Below are positions 25,606 to 38,439 of a stretch of 64,000 nt of DNA, one piece after another. The stretch lies in contig CM075940.1 in assembly GCA_038030265.1 (NCBI GenBank), positions 8,556,001 through 8,620,000 of the forward strand, in the 5' to 3' direction. Position 1 is the stretch's first letter. Each line of letters begins with the position of its first letter. The DNA comes from Corythucha ciliata. Its lineage: Eukaryota; Arthropoda; Insecta; Hemiptera; Tingidae. Under the pieces are notes generated by a model. That model saw nothing but the letters and a program-made list of their open reading frames with translations. It did no database searches and had not been told where the DNA came from. The position numbers and the translations under genes are program-made.

Positions 25606-27852
25606 CAGTGGCGTAGGTAGGAATTTGTCCTGGGAGGGGGGGGATCAGATTGAAATCTCGTAATGGTGAGGGGAGGGGGGTAATATCACATTTTAGTCAT
25701 CATTCCACCCAACCAGCACACTCTTGAATCTGGACAACTTGCTTGCCTCATCATTGCCTCAACTCTCAGTTAAGGGCGAGTTTTGGACTCTACCCGCAAA
25801 TTAGCGCTTTTCTCAATTTTGGCCGAGTGTATCGTTCTTCTCAATTTCAGCCGCAGATAAGCGGTTTTGCCCCACTCCCTCCCATAGCCATGAATTTGCT
25901 TGCGCATTTTCTCAACTTTAGCAGCAAAGTAACGTTTTTATCCCATGAGCGATGTTTCTTAATTATCCACGAGTTTTGGCGCTTTCCTCAATTTTAGCAG
26001 CATATTACCGATATTTTAATTTTTTTTACCAGGGGATTACCACTTTTCTCAGTTTTAGCTGGAAATTAACGTTTTTATTAAGCGTTTTCCACAATATTAG
26101 CCGCAAAATAGGGAAACTTTTCACGAATTAGGATTTTTTTGGTTCACCATACGCAATGCATGAGCGATTTTTCTCAGTTTACTCGCGAATTAGCGGTTTC
26201 TTCACCTATTGCCATAAATTGGCGCTTTTTTTCAATTTCAGCCTGAAAAGTTGCCTTTAGAATTCGCAAATTTGCGTATATTCAGTTTTTGGCGCAGAAT
26301 TAGAATTTTTCTCAATTTCAACCGCGAATTAGCGCTTTTTTAAAAAAAAATTGTAACGGCAACGCCTCGTAGCGTTGTAAACCTGTGAATTAGCGAATTT
26401 TCTCAATTTCAGTCACAAATTGGGGTTTGGCGCAATTTTAGCTGTAAATTGGCGAGTTTTTCCGTTTTTAGCCGCGAATTAGCAATTTTCTCGATTTTTA
26501 GGGCTTAAAAATAACCTTTCTCTTAATTTTGACCAGCCTGATTATTTTATTTTCTAAATATTACCCGCAAATTAGCGGTTTTTCTCATTTTACCACCGCA
26601 TTAGCAATTTTATATAACCTTTATAGGTATTGATTATTGCTTCACGGCAGTTCTAGCCGTGAATTAGCGTATTTTTCAACATCATACTATAGCCATGCAT
26701 GAATTAGCCATTTTTCTGAATTTTAGTCACAAAAATGCCTTCAGAAGATGTGAATTTAAATTATAAATGTAAATTTTTTTGTTCAAACCAAAAAATTTAC
26801 AACTATCCATCCATTTCTGTCAAGAAATCATCATTTTTAAATTATTAATTTCACGACACTTAATTCGAGAATTGGTGATGTTTCTCAATTTTTAGCAGCG
26901 GATTTTCGCTTTTTCTAAATTTTAGCAGAGTGGTAGCGTTTCCAACCCGTGCATTACCTACCGAGTTTTGTCAATTTTTGCCAAGAACTGGTGTTTGACT
27001 CAATTTAAGCTGAAAACTAGCAATTTTTTCCATTTTTAACTGAGAATTAGCACTTTTCCCCAATTTGAACTGAAAATCAACGTTTTTCTTAATTTTGGCT
27101 GTGCTAATTGGTGATTTTTTCAAGTTTTGCCGCGAATTAGTGATTTTCTTCATTTTGTATCCGCGAATTAACGTTTTTCCACAACTTCATATCTGCAAAT
27201 TGCAAATTATCGATTTTCCCCAATTTCAGCTGTGAAATAGCGTTATGTGCTAATTTTGCGGCCATTCAGCATCCTATTGCCTTTTTCATACGCGAATGGG
27301 CGATTTTACTCCATTTCAGTGTGAATTTGACATTTGTGTCCAATTTAACCTGAAAGCGTCTTTTATTTGTCAATATTATAGCGTGTTTTCTCAACTTTAA
27401 CCGCGGGGTTTGCCAAAATACAACTCTTTTGCGTTGATTTCCACAATTTATTCGTAGAATGGCCTCCATGTACGGCGAATCAGCGATTTCATTCTTAATT
27501 TTAGTCTGGAAGTTGCATCGCGAGACCACGAATCAGCGCTTTTTAGCAGTTATAGCTACGAATATTACCGATTTTTGTCTGATAGAGGGTCCGGGGCGAA
27601 CCCCCCTCCCTTGTACCTCGGTACACTGCTGCGTTGGGTCTGAAGTCCAAGGAAAAGGCTGGACGTACTTGGACCTTTTCGGGCTGCTTTAAGCCCAGAA
27701 AATCTGCTAAACCTAACTTCAACGTGAAACGCTCATTTTTGGAGATTTTATGGGGCTCTTCGTTATGGTACTAGTGCTCCTTCGTTCGTATACTTGTAGC
27801 TCTGGGGGGGGGGGAATCTATCCCCCATATCCCCCCCGTACCTACGCCCTTG
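25606..27852. mobile_element. Non-autonomous hAT-like transposon A carrying a 30-bp array
   Basis: The left end is CAGTGGCGTAGGTAGG at 25606 and the right end, read inverted, is CAAGGGCGTAGGTACG ending at 27852; 13 of 16 bases agree. The 8-bp sequence CACAGGGA directly flanks both ends (25598-25605 and 27853-27860), as expected of a target-site duplication. Eight-bp duplications with CA-starting short termini are typical of hAT elements. G runs lie just inside both ends (25636-25643 and 27804-27814). The interior is a family 1 array in reverse orientation (about 25780-27590). No transposase is encoded. Confidence 0.88.
25780..27590. repeat. Family 1 array inside transposon A (reverse orientation)
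   Basis: About 60 diverged units of the type TTTTCTCAATTTTAGCCGCG then AATTAGCG. A composite variant with AAAAGTTGCCTTTAGAA recurs (26246, and in altered form 26738). It is wholly enclosed by the termini of transposon A. Confidence 0.85.
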
Positions 27853-27959
27853 CACAGGGATCCAACCCTTCATTCTCACCCTTCATAAAGAAATAAATCA
27901 AAATTGATATGCAAACGCTGATCTCCGGTTTCTGTTGGTCCTTCGGGGGCCCAAATTGA

Positions 27960-29430
27960 GAAGGCGCGCTAATGCGCCGATCTTGGAGCAAGAACGCGGC
28001 TTGTAAGTTTAGAAAAAACACCAATATATGTAGCTTAAATTGCAAAAAAAGGGCTCATTCGTTTGCAAAAATTACAAAAATGCACTAAAGCTCTTATTCG
28101 CGGTTTTACGATGCAACTTCAAGACCAAAATGGATTTTAAAAATCACTGATTCGCGGTATATTTTACGTCTAGAAAAAATGATAAATGTATTTGTAACAA
28201 GTTGCAAATTCACGATCAAAAATTAGAAAACGGTAATAAGTGCATATTCGCGGTTAAAATTGAAAAAAAACAACAAACAAACAAATACAAACGGTCGAAT
28301 TCTGAGTTAAAATAAGAAAATAGCGCTCATTCGTGGATACAAAATTTACAAAAAGCGCTAATTCACGGCTAAAAGTTGAGAAAAACGGTAATTGGCTAAT
28401 AAAGCTTAGAAACACGCTAATTAGAAGCTAAAACTGAGGAAAACGTGAATTAATGGCTAAAATACATAGAAAAAAGGCCGAATTCTGATGTTGAGAAAAA
28501 GGCTAATTCGCGTCTATGAATGAAATAAAATGCAAATTCGCGGCTGAAAACTAAAAATAAATTGAAGAAAATAGCAAATTCGTGGCTTGAAATTGAGAAA
28601 AGTAAATACTTCGTAGCAATACAAGCGAATAAATTAACTCGCTGCTGAAATTCTTGGCTAAAATTGAAAAAACACTCCGATTCACGGATAAAGTTGTGAA
28701 AAGCGCTAATCCGCGACTAAAAGTTTTAAAAAGTTGCAAATTCCTGGCTAAAATTCTGAAAAAGCGTTAATTGATGGCTAAAAGTGAAAGAAATTGCTAA
28801 TTCGTGGCAAAAATATAGAAAAAAAACGGATAAAAATTTAGAAAATGCGCTTATCCGCGGCTAAACCTGAAAAAAATTGCTATTTCGTGGCTGAAAGTTG
28901 AGAAAAACGGTAATTGGCTAATAAAGCTTAGAAACACGCTAATTAGAAGCTAAAACTGAGGAAAACGTGAATTAATGGCTAAAATACATAGAAAAAAGGC
29001 CGAATTCTGATGTTGAGAAAAAGGCTAATTCGCGTCTATGAATGAAATAAAATGCAAATTCGCGGCTGAAAACTAAAAATAAATTGAAGAAAATAGCAAA
29101 TTCGTGGCTTGAAATTGAGAAAAGTAAATAATTCGTAGCAATACAAGCGAATAAATTAACTCGCTGCTGAAATTCTTGGCTAAAATTGAAAAAACACTCC
29201 GATTCACGGATAAAGTTGTGAAAAGCGCTAATCCGCGACTAAAAGTTTTAAAAAGTTGCAAATTCCTGGCTAAAATTCTGAAAAAGCGTTAATTGATGGC
29301 TAAAAGTGAAAGAAATTGCTAATTCGTGGCAAAAATATAGAAAAAAACGGATAAAAATTTAGAAAATGCGCTTATCCGCGGCTAAACCTGAAAAAAATTG
29401 CTATTTCGTGGCTGAAATTGGAAAAGACTT
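27960..29430. repeat. Family 1 array, forward orientation, with recent duplication
   Basis: Units of GCTAATTCGCGGCTAAAATT type run the length of the stretch in the opposite orientation to the array in transposon A. A 522-bp block is present twice in direct tandem (see 28374-29417). Confidence 0.85.
28374..29417. repeat. 522-bp direct tandem duplication
   Basis: The block at 28374-28895 is repeated at 28896-29417. I see only one substitution (28608 region, C versus A at the 522-bp offset) and a one-base difference in a poly-A run near 28820. Neighbouring array units differ far more, so the duplication is much younger than the array. Confidence 0.9.
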
Positions 29431-29639
29431 AGACTTTTATACTGGCTACTAGACTCTAAATAACTGGACGTTTTGCCACCAAAAAGCCGAAACCTTTGAA
29501 TTTTACTCCAGAAACCAACTTTTCAAAATGTTTTCTTTCGGAAGCACCTAAAAACTGAGAACTTTACGCACTGAAAACCCTGAATTCAAGCGGAAACGTT
29601 GGAAATTAGCCCCCAAGAGCCTGACTGGTTTGACTATAA

Positions 29640-31200
29640 AACGCTTATTTTAGTTCGAGACGCCTCCTGTGACTTCCCGAACCGTGATTTTATTCCTAAA
29701 ACTGACTGACCTTGGCGATGTGATCGAACGAGGCTCTTTATAGGATGGGAACTGAAAACTCCCGTAAAGGAAACGCTCAATGTATCCTTCGATGGATGGA
29801 CAATTCACAGCCATACAAAACGAACCCGAGGGGCTAAGCGCAGTCGCTTTGGTTTCCACCCTGCATTTTGTTGAGCCCTACGCGTCCAGCGTCTTTATTT
29901 TGGACGTTTGCGATGTAACGCGACTTAAAGAGTCCCTCGGGAAGGGAGGCGTTGGCACCGCTTAAACGGAACAAAAAATAAGCGTTTTTGCGATTATCAT
30001 TTGTTTCGGCTGATTTTCAAGACTCCCCATAGAGCCGAGGCAGCAAGATCTGCCCAAGATTTCGGCCATTCATAACTCCTCTCATGGTTTCATTATAGTA
30101 TAGGCGATTTTTGACCCATTGTGTCACACCGGAAAACGTCGTCAACCCTGACGGTTCATAAATCCATTTCGAAGTTAGGATTTCTCGTTTCCTTAAACCC
30201 CAACACACGAAGTTTCGTCCATTCAAGTCATCCATCTACTCCAAAACCACCAAAAAGTAGGCGATTTCAATAGGATTTTAGGAGCCAGAAGAGGGCAAAC
30301 GTTCAGTCGTGGAATCCAGCAGTTCCTATGATCAAGACGCACCTCAGGGGGCGTTGTTAACGGCCCATTTTTTTTCACTCCACAGTGAGCCAGTGAGGTC
30401 CGCCCAGCGTTGAGGCTCATTCTTTCGACTTGAGAGCATTCAATTGCGTGGCCACCGTCCGCGGGAAGGAACATATTCAGACATTGAAAACGGTACAATG
30501 CTGCCAAAAACGTCAAAATCACTTGATGGAGCCTTTCAAAGACTCATCTGGTCGAAAATTCGACGCGAATTCGAATTAACGAGACGCCTACGCAGTTTCG
30601 TCCATTTATTTATAAATTCGGGCGCCAAATTCACCCAGCGGTTAAGTAGGCGTTATTGGCGATTTTAAGGAAAACGTTATCATAGTGATTCGACGTGAGC
30701 CACGGCTTAAGAGCCCTTCGGGAAATGCCCAAAACGCACCTATATGCGGACGTTATATCGAATCGTTAAATGGGACCAAACTGAGCGATTCGCGATGTCA
30801 TTGGTTTTTGGCTGATTTTCTCGCCTCCAGAGAGAATCCGCAGGCGTTGAGGCTCTTCCTTGTGGACTTGAGGCTTGTCAATTCTTGGGCCGTCGTCCGC
30901 GGCGAAATTTCTGCGGCTCCGGAAAACGACGCACAACTATAGTGTCATCAGGGTGAGAACCCCTTCAACTCGATTTCAAAATGGTGGCCGTTTTTTTGCC
31001 AATATCGTCCAGGAGCTTAGTGGGTGATTTTTAGGGCAATTTCCTCGAAGTATTTCGGTATGAGCCGCGATCACGGCTTTTGAGTCTTCCAAGCAATAAA
31101 AAATACAGACGCGCCCCATTCCATCAAATCGCCCACGCAAGGGACCGAAATGTCTTTGATTTTGACCGTTTTCCCCCGACACCCAGATCTCCCTGCCCTG
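29640..31200. repeat. Dispersed repeat D, tandem partial copies
   Basis: Landmarks GCGTTGAGGCTC at about 30408 and 30844 are 436 bp apart. The segment GAGCGATTCGCGATGTCATT at 30782 matches copies at 63743 and elsewhere. Two or more diverged units are arranged head to tail. No protein is recognised. Confidence 0.65.
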
Positions 31201-32430
31201 CTGGAGCCTTTTAGAATTTTCAGGTCAAATAAATGAATTTTACACTCACCGGCTAGACAAAAGAAAAAAAAACTTCATTGATCATTTCAGGGTGTAATAA
31301 ATGCACCTGCGAGGGCATAATGCCGTGTTTTGAGGTTACTCGAGGCCTCAACGGATTCTGAGGGCAAATCTTATCTGAATGGTCAGTCTCAGGTTTAGTT
31401 TTTTATACCGCGGAAAGTCATGCCTCCGACTGAACAACCGCAGTTTCCGGGCAAACAAACCAAGTTTATTCGTGGGATAATTTTCATTCTATCGGCCAAA
31501 AAATGTCATTTTCCGTGGACTAATTTATTATATGAGACAATGTGTGGCGAAAATGTCAGTTTCCTCTATCGGTATGTTGTGAGTCGCCATTTTTTGACAG
31601 ACAGCTCATTTTCTGGGTCAAATTCACTGTTTAATAGATCAATAAGTCAGTTCTTGAGGGGTCAAGTTCTCTAATGAAAAATTATCATGTCGGAGTGAGG
31701 CAGCACTCCACCGGATTTTGTCACCTCATGGATTTAAAAGTCTGTTTCAAAGAGGCAATGTGACCTGAAAAAAAAACGGGACTGTAACCATTTCCAGGCA
31801 GAGCCCTTGAATTTGACTAGAATGAACGCCATTTTGCCCGGGATTCCCCTCTTTGTTATAAAGACCGCATTTACCCTAATTTCATCAATGTAAGCATCAA
31901 AATCATAAAAAACTCACTTTTGGAAACATTTAAATGTATTTATATTGTGACAAGATTAATAGCAATGACAAATTTCAGTTTTGTTTATACTTGTCATTTT
32001 TTCAGCTATTTTCTTGTTTAAAAAAAAAAAAAAAATACGAAATGCGGGAGCCTCTTATATCGTTAAATGCACGGAATGAGGGGCGCTGTGGTTTAGGGGC
32101 TTGAGCGAGAGCTCTGCTAGTGAAAATTACGCAGCTGTCCCAATTGTATTCATCTCAGCTACGAATTTTCGTTGCAAACGGTAATATAGAAAGGGGGAAA
32201 ATGTTTTTTAAATTATTGAAAAACACGGGAATGAAAAAAAAAGAGGGCACGAAATAACTAAAAGATTCATTTCTTTTTATATTAAGGAACTTTTCTTTAG
32301 ACATTAAAATATAAATTACATGAATAATTACATAATATTAAATATCAATAGGTACTTTACAGTTATTTTAATTAATATACATTCATATCACATCGAAAAA
32401 ATGTAGCTTGATAACACAGACACATGAGCT
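31200..32430. other. Intergenic stretch downstream of the FoxB gene
   Basis: No gene or complete repeat element recognised. The part from 31900 to 32430 is AT-rich with poly-A runs and adjoins the 3' side of the forkhead gene. Confidence 0.4.
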
Positions 32431-32435
32431 GTACA

Positions 32436-32441
32436 TTTATT
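32436..32441 (-). promoter_or_regulatory. Candidate polyadenylation signal for the FoxB gene
   Basis: On the minus strand this reads AATAAA, about 246 bases after the stop codon, and it is the first such hexamer I see downstream. No cDNA evidence is available. Confidence 0.35.
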
Positions 32442-32687
32442 AAAATATAGTCACAGGTGGAAGGTCAATCAAGTTATTTTGTGTGTTTTTCTAGTACAGA
32501 AAAACGATAAGGGGCAATGAGTGGCACTTTCGCTATAAGAATGAAAGAAATTCTTGGCGTTGCAAATCTACTGGAAGAGTAGCTATACAATTTTGTGGGA
32601 TTTGGTATAGGAAAACACAAAACTGTTCATTTTTTTTTTTTAAGGGAGCTTGTTTGAGTTGAGCTCACTTGTCAGGGAGAACTCTGG

Positions 32688-33413
32688 TCATACGGCGGCG
32701 AGTGTCGGGCCGAATCTGAAAGCCGTCGACGGGTAGTAATGAGACGTCGGCGGAGGAGCAAAGTGGTAGTAAAGTGGCTGTCTTACTGGAGTTATCAAAG
32801 GTGTCTGACGAGTGGGTGTCAGCGACTGTTTACTTTGCTCACGGTCGGGTGAGATGAGACTCTCGATGTCGAACGGTCTTTTTGGACGAGTCGGAGTCTC
32901 GGTGATGGGCTCGCACGAATCGACAATAAGGTCGGATGTTGACACGGGGGGTGGTGGAAGCGGTGGCGGAGGCGGCTGAGCCACGCTCAGCGACTGAGCG
33001 GATGGTGCGTTCGTGGAAAATCTGTTCAGGTTGGCGAGGGCGGCCAATTCATTCTCTAGGCGGTCCTTGTCGGATTTGAGAAGTTTGAACCGTTTGCGAC
33101 GCCTCAGAAGCGAACCGTTTTCAAACATGTCGAGAGCGGCGGGATGAAGCGTCCAATAGGCGCCTTTGCCGGGTCTGTCGGGCCTTCGTGGGATTTTGAT
33201 GAAACAGTCGTTGAATGATAGATTGTGTCTGAGCGAGTTCTGCCATCTCTGAGTATTCCTTCTGTAGTACGGAAACCGTTCACTGATGAATCTGTAAATG
33301 TCAGCAAGAGGAAGCATTTTCTCCGGAGAACTCCAAATAGCCATCGCTGTGAGTGAAATGTACGAATAGGGTGGCTTCTGGTCGCCGTAACTCTCTCGGC
33401 AGGGCCGAGGCAT
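32688..33413 (-). CDS. foxB: Forkhead box protein, FoxB class (fd4/fd5, LIN-31 type)
   Basis: This is a sequence-specific transcription factor of 241 residues in one uninterrupted exon. The forkhead (winged-helix) domain occupies about residues 13-107. Its recognition helix contains [13 protein letters not shown], with Asn59 and His63 as the expected base-contacting residues. The start [20 protein letters not shown] and the segment [16 protein letters not shown] after wing 2 are diagnostic of FoxB rather than other forkhead classes. A proline run lies at 147-156. FDIESLI at 181-187 resembles the EH1-like Groucho-binding motif. The start is the conserved MPRP methionine. FoxB genes act in neural and epidermal patterning in flies and in vulval fate in nematodes; the role here is inferred. 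The protein is shorter than vertebrate FOXB1. It is flanked by repeats, yet the frame is intact, so it is likely functional. Confidence 0.97.
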   Translation of the reverse strand: MPRPCRESYGDQKPPYSYISLTAMAIWSSPEKMLPLADIYRFISERFPYYRRNTQRWQNSLRHNLSFNDCFIKIPRRPDRPGKGAYWTLHPAALDMFENGSLLRRRKRFKLLKSDKDRLENELAALANLNRFSTNAPSAQSLSVAQPPPPPLPPPPVSTSDLIVDSCEPITETPTRPKRPFDIESLISPDREQSKQSLTPTRQTPLITPVRQPLYYHFAPPPTSHYYPSTAFRFGPTLAAV

Positions 33414-33419
33414 CGTTCG

Positions 33420-34757
33420 CTTCGTGCCGCACTAAAGCTTCTACAAGACTAACTTAAATTCCAGTCCCCATACATGGTGTGGGGCGGCTTACAATGGGAG
33501 GGACTGCCTCCTGGAACTCCAGGGGTATCCCACCCATTAGTTCCCATTCGTGCCCCACTTTCTTAATAGTCCTCCTTCCCCAGACCTCACTACAGAAAAT
33601 TCGTGACTCCGCCTCTGGTACTCACTTGTCTATCTCGATGACTTGTTTACCTCATTCAATTTGTCTTTTAAAAGAAGTTTCCCTTTATATCGTTATATTT
33701 TTATTTTAAAAAACGATTTTCCCCCTTTTTTCTTTCAACATACGCGTCACGACTGCCATCGAACGGTTTATTTTTACCTTACACAGTTTCCACCTCTTTC
33801 TATCAACCTCTTAACATTTTTGTAGTCAACGAGACGTGCCCCCCCCCCCTCTCAATCCTTATTTTTAAGACTTGATTGATATTTTATCCAGGAGAAAAGG
33901 GCATCATGAACATGTACGTGCAAACGTCTATAGACTCATCACTTTTGTGCAATTCAATTCGCGGACATTCCCTTAAGAAAATCATGATTGAATATTTCGA
34001 ATTGAGCCCGCACTTGGATTTAACATACAAGAAGAGAAAATGTCAATCGAGTAAAGAAAATTGTGTGGCGTAACTTCACATATGGACTTATTAGGAGTCA
34101 CGAACAGGGGGCCGAGGAGGGCACCTGCCCCTATTTCGTATTTTGAATCATTCAGTGGTGTGGGTCGGCGGTTCGCCCCTCGAATTTGGCAACCTTGGCT
34201 AGGGTGAACAATAACAATAAATGAGCGGAATTCTGTCAAATTCTAAAAATAACGTGGCCCACCACAGGCAATATGGACACCAAATAACGGTCCAATGCCG
34301 TATAGTCTTGGCCTCAAGACCTTCTTTAGCCCATGGACCTATAGTCGGTCCTAGCCCTTATCAGCCTCGCGTATAATTGAGCTGAATTATTAATCTGGAC
34401 CAGCTGCGATATATCGATATGACTTCGTGATGGTTCGTCTCGGTGAGTGACGTCATCCCTGTCTTGGTTCGTAAGGGTCGACGCCGGAGATTGCATTATA
34501 TGTACATGAGGCACCATCGCCCTTATGGAAAGCAGACTAGCATCTCCGATAGAAAATCGAAAAGGATTTTCGATCAGATACGAGCCATTGAAGGGGAACT
34601 CTCTGCTGTGTTTCCGGCGTTTTTGACCACCCCGTTCTCAGGGGCTCCACGAATTTTCCCGATGATATAGCGGCCACGTAATCGCCAGCCTTGCAGAAGT
34701 CCAAAGAATATTTTCGACGCAAGAATAAGCGATCCTCGCTGCTCTGGAGTAGAGAAA
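33420..34757. other. Upstream flank of the FoxB gene, no other gene seen
   Basis: This would contain the FoxB promoter (minus strand), but I see no convincing TATA or initiator. A C run lies near 33840. CTAGGGTGAACAATAAC near 34199 looks like a small transposon end without a partner. Confidence 0.4.
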
Positions 34758-34765
34758 ATTCTTCC

Positions 34766-36299
34766 CAGGGGCGTAGCCAGCTTGTGATCAACGGGTGGGC
34801 AGCCAGCTAGGCACGCATCAAACGTTGAGGGGGGGGGGCACGTCTTGAGAAAAAGTGCTCGTACGCGGATGAAATCCAGAAAAGGACATTTTGCGGCTAA
34901 GACTGAGGGAAAACACGCATTCACGGCTAAAATTCAGAAATATCGCTGTTTCACGTTAAAATTGAGAAAAAATCTCATTATTCGCGGTTGAAATTGAGAA
35001 TACACACACACATTAAGAAAATGCGCTAATTCACGGTTGATAGGGCTCTTTTCACTGTTAAAATTGACAAAATAAATTGCTCGTTCAATGTAGAATTGAG
35101 AAAAATCACTCATTTGCTGTTAGAATTGAGGAAAAACGCAAATTCACGGCTAAAATTGAGAAATGGAGCTCATTCACGCGGGTAAAATTGAGGAAAAACT
35201 GTTCTTTTGCGGCTGAAATTGACAGAACGCACCAATTCGCGGTTAGGCGATGCCCAGTGCTGGCCGTAATTGAAAATAAAAAATGCGTTATTTCACGGGT
35301 TTTTGAGACCTTTTCACGGCTAAAATGAAGAAATCGGGCTAGTTCGAGGTAGATTTGAGAAAAAGCACTCAGTTTCAGCTAAAATTAAGGCAAACGCCAA
35401 TTTGAGGCTAAAAACAGTATTCATTCACGAGTGAAATCGGGGGAAAACCTCTTTGCAACTACTTTTGAGTAAAACTGGATCCACGCCCGTGGGCAGCTGA
35501 GACAGGATTGGAGGTCAATTCACGGTCATCAGAGACAAAATTTGCAAAGAAACGGCCACTATCCGTCAAAAAATAAATATATGCTGGAATCTGTCGTTTA
35601 TAGGCTTTTATTTCGGATTTCATGTTGAAAAACTGAAACTTCTCCCCTCGGAAAGTGATACTTTTGGTGCTAAACTTTAAATTTTAGACCCGAGACGGTC
35701 AACAGAGCTGGCATTTCCTCTCCCACCATAAGTCTGGATGGCACAGCGGGCTAAACACGATTTGAGGTAGCCAAAACACACGAAATTGCACGTCGTACCT
35801 TCGAAAATGGGATTTTAGTTCGAAAAATTAGCAAAATCGGTTTCCAAGTTAAGCCGACCCTCGAAATTGGTTTGTCAGTAACAAACATCCGTGAATTTTT
35901 GGTGAAACCGATAAGCGAAAATGTGTTGTTATTTAGTGAGAAAAATCCGCAAAATTGGTTTTGTGGAGCAAAATGCAAGAAATTTGAGGAGGGGTTCTGT
36001 TAGCCAGATCAGGGATATTTTTACTGGTGCTGGTTGCTTAGTGAGGCAGAGCTTGTAGTGTGCGAAATTGGGTTTTCACTACACAAACAACAGCGAAATT
36101 GCAGTATGTAGTATTAAGCGAAATTCGAATAATTGTTTCTGTTGCTGAGCAAGTCCTGCAAAAGTTTTAATAATTAAAAATGTGTTGGATTTTAACTTTT
36201 TGATGGAATTGGGGGTGGGCAGCTGCCCCACGAAATCTGTACTTTTGACTCTAGGGGAGGGCAACTGCCCACCCCTGCCCCCCACTGGCTAAACCCATG
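34766..36299. mobile_element. Non-autonomous hAT-like transposon B carrying arrays
   Basis: The left end is CAGGGGCGTAGCCAGC at 34766; the right end, read inverted from 36299, is CATGGGTTTAGCCAGT, with 12 of 16 bases shared. ATTCTTCC flanks both ends exactly (34758-34765 and 36300-36307). Subterminal regions share GGTGGGCAG and its inverse. Ten G lie at 34829-34838. The interior has a family 1 array (34850-35480, forward) and then a few family 2 units (about 35740-36150). No transposase is encoded. Confidence 0.88.
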
Positions 36300-36309
36300 A
36301 TTCTTCCTT

Positions 36310-36502
36310 GTACACGACCTCGTGAAACACTCATCTTTGATCATTTTTAGAGCCAACGACGTATCTTAAGGGCGGATTTTCGTCATTTAAGCCCTCAGGA
36401 ATATTACTAGGTCAGGGAAATCGTCAATTTGAACGTATTAAAAACCTAAATAAGATCCGAAAGCTGCGGATTAAGAACACATTTAGTCCCTTTCCGTGTT
36501 AT

Positions 36503-36538
<36 letters not shown>

Positions 36539-37180
36539 CCCACGTATACGTATGTAAGCCCTGAGAATCTGACATAATAGCCTGGACCCTAAGAACAATA
36601 ACCCGTTTGGTTTATAATTAGGAATTGAAAAATACCAGTTATTCGTCGCCGAATGCCAAATGCCCATGTTTTATTGGTAAAAACTCGTACCCGTACCACT
36701 GAACGGCCACTTGGTGTTGTGAAAATCATTATTTTATTAGATTAGGAAAGTTGTAGGCTTCCACAGCTATTATTTTATTAGGTCAAATATCTCATTTTGG
36801 GGTTAATTTTTATAATTTCCTGGCTGATTATGCAAGAAAATCTTAAAATGTACTCTAATAGGGGGAGGGGAGGTCTAAAAGCCTACAAAACCCTTTCCAG
36901 TTTCCGTGGATGTGCGCCCCATCTCACAAAATTTATCTCTCTTTGTCACAAAACAATGAATTATCTTTATTTTTTAAAAAACAATTTCCCTCCCCGGAAA
37001 AACTGGACTTAACATCGCCAAAATCAAAATAAAAACCGTCAGTACGGATGGGATAAAGTTTGCCAGTTCAGCCACTAGAAACAGCACCTCCTTGTACACT
37101 GTTAGGCAGAGGCTTGTGAGAAACTGAGAGACAGTTTCGGAGTTAGTTGTTTGAATTGACTAAAACTGTGCAACTGCTGG
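36310..37180. other. Spacer without recognisable gene
   Basis: It contains a T run of about 30 (36507-36538) and no coding segment or RNA that I recognise. Confidence 0.45.
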
Positions 37181-37189
37181 ATTCCAGTA

Positions 37190-38110
37190 AGAGTCAAACT
37201 CACGAAATTTGTCTTGTTAAATAGCCGACATCTGTGAAATTGGGGTTGAAATAAGCCAAATCCACAAAATTAGGTTTTGAAAGAGTGAAAATCCGCAAAA
37301 CGTTGGATTTTTAAGACCCAAAAAGACGAAATTTTGGATTTGTATAAGCCATATCCGGGAATTTAATTTTTGAAAGCAAGATTAATTTTCTGATTTAGCG
37401 AAACCTGCCAAACTGTTTTCAATTAGAGCTAAAACCACGAAAATTGGGGGGTTGAAAGCGTGAAAATCAGCGAAAATAACAACAGTCCGTGAAATTCAGT
37501 TTTGAAGGTGCCAAAGAAGCCTTTGGACATCCCCAGCAAAATTGTGATTTGAAAAAGCCAGAATCACGACGTTTTGTTTTTCATAAAGGCGAAAATCTCC
37601 GAAATTGGGTTTTAAAGGAGCAATAAGTGGGGTTCTGATAGAGCGAAAGTCCGTTTTAGAAAAAGGGGCGACCCAAGAAATTTGGATTTTAAGAGCATAA
37701 AAATCAGAAAAATAGGGGTACGAAATAACAAAAATCCGTGTAATTTGGTTTTCAAGGTGCCAAATTTGAAACGCTTGATTATGGAACAGTGAAAACCTCC
37801 AGTGAAATTGTGATTTTAAAAAACCAAAATCGCGAAATTTTTTGGCCAAATTAGTTTTTCGAATGAACCGAATCTATATGTAACTGATTTTATAGCGGCA
37901 AGAATCCCCGAAATTGTGTTTTAATGGTGCTAAGCCCATAAAATTGGGTTCTGAAAAGCGAAAGTCCGTAAAATTGTTTTTTAAAAGAGCAAATTCCCAG
38001 AAATTTGGGTTTGAACGACACGAATCCACCAAATTTAGTTTTAATGAGTGAAAATCCGCGAATTTGGTGTTTTTAAGAGTTAAAATGACGAAATTTTGAT
38101 TTTGAAAGTG
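37190..38110. repeat. Degenerate ~30-bp array, family 2 in forward orientation
   Basis: Units read roughly GCGAAATTGGGTTTTGAAAG then AGCGAAAATCC. Three consecutive units near 37911-38000 are each 30 bp. It is the reverse complement type of the arrays at 4060, 42010 and 57110. Confidence 0.8.
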
Positions 38111-38439
38111 CCACGGCGCGCACGATTGATTTTGAATTTGACTGTGAGCCCAGTCGTTTGGTTTGTCGGTCTAATGTTCGGGATTGTGGGGGTGAATTTC
38201 AGGTTTTTGATAGAGCTATGGGTGTGCGGGAGTGGTCAGAGGCTGAAATCGCTGTATTGCTCTTCGAGCGATATTTGCACTGTGATCCGACCTGACGACC
38301 AGGTAAAATCGAGCTCACCTGAGATGATGAAGACCGTGAGGGTGAAATGGTGACTGGCGGGATGTTGCGGCTATGCCTCGCTGATTTGTTTGAAGAAGAA
38401 CGTGGAAGATGTTGGGAGTAGAAATACCAGACATTACGC

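Noticed and set aside
34574..34924. A 116-codon open frame on the minus strand
   Set aside because: It crosses the left end of transposon B and its target duplication, and has no recognisable domain.
37496..37849. A 117-codon open frame on the minus strand
   Set aside because: It lies wholly in the family 2 array; its translation mirrors the repeat units.
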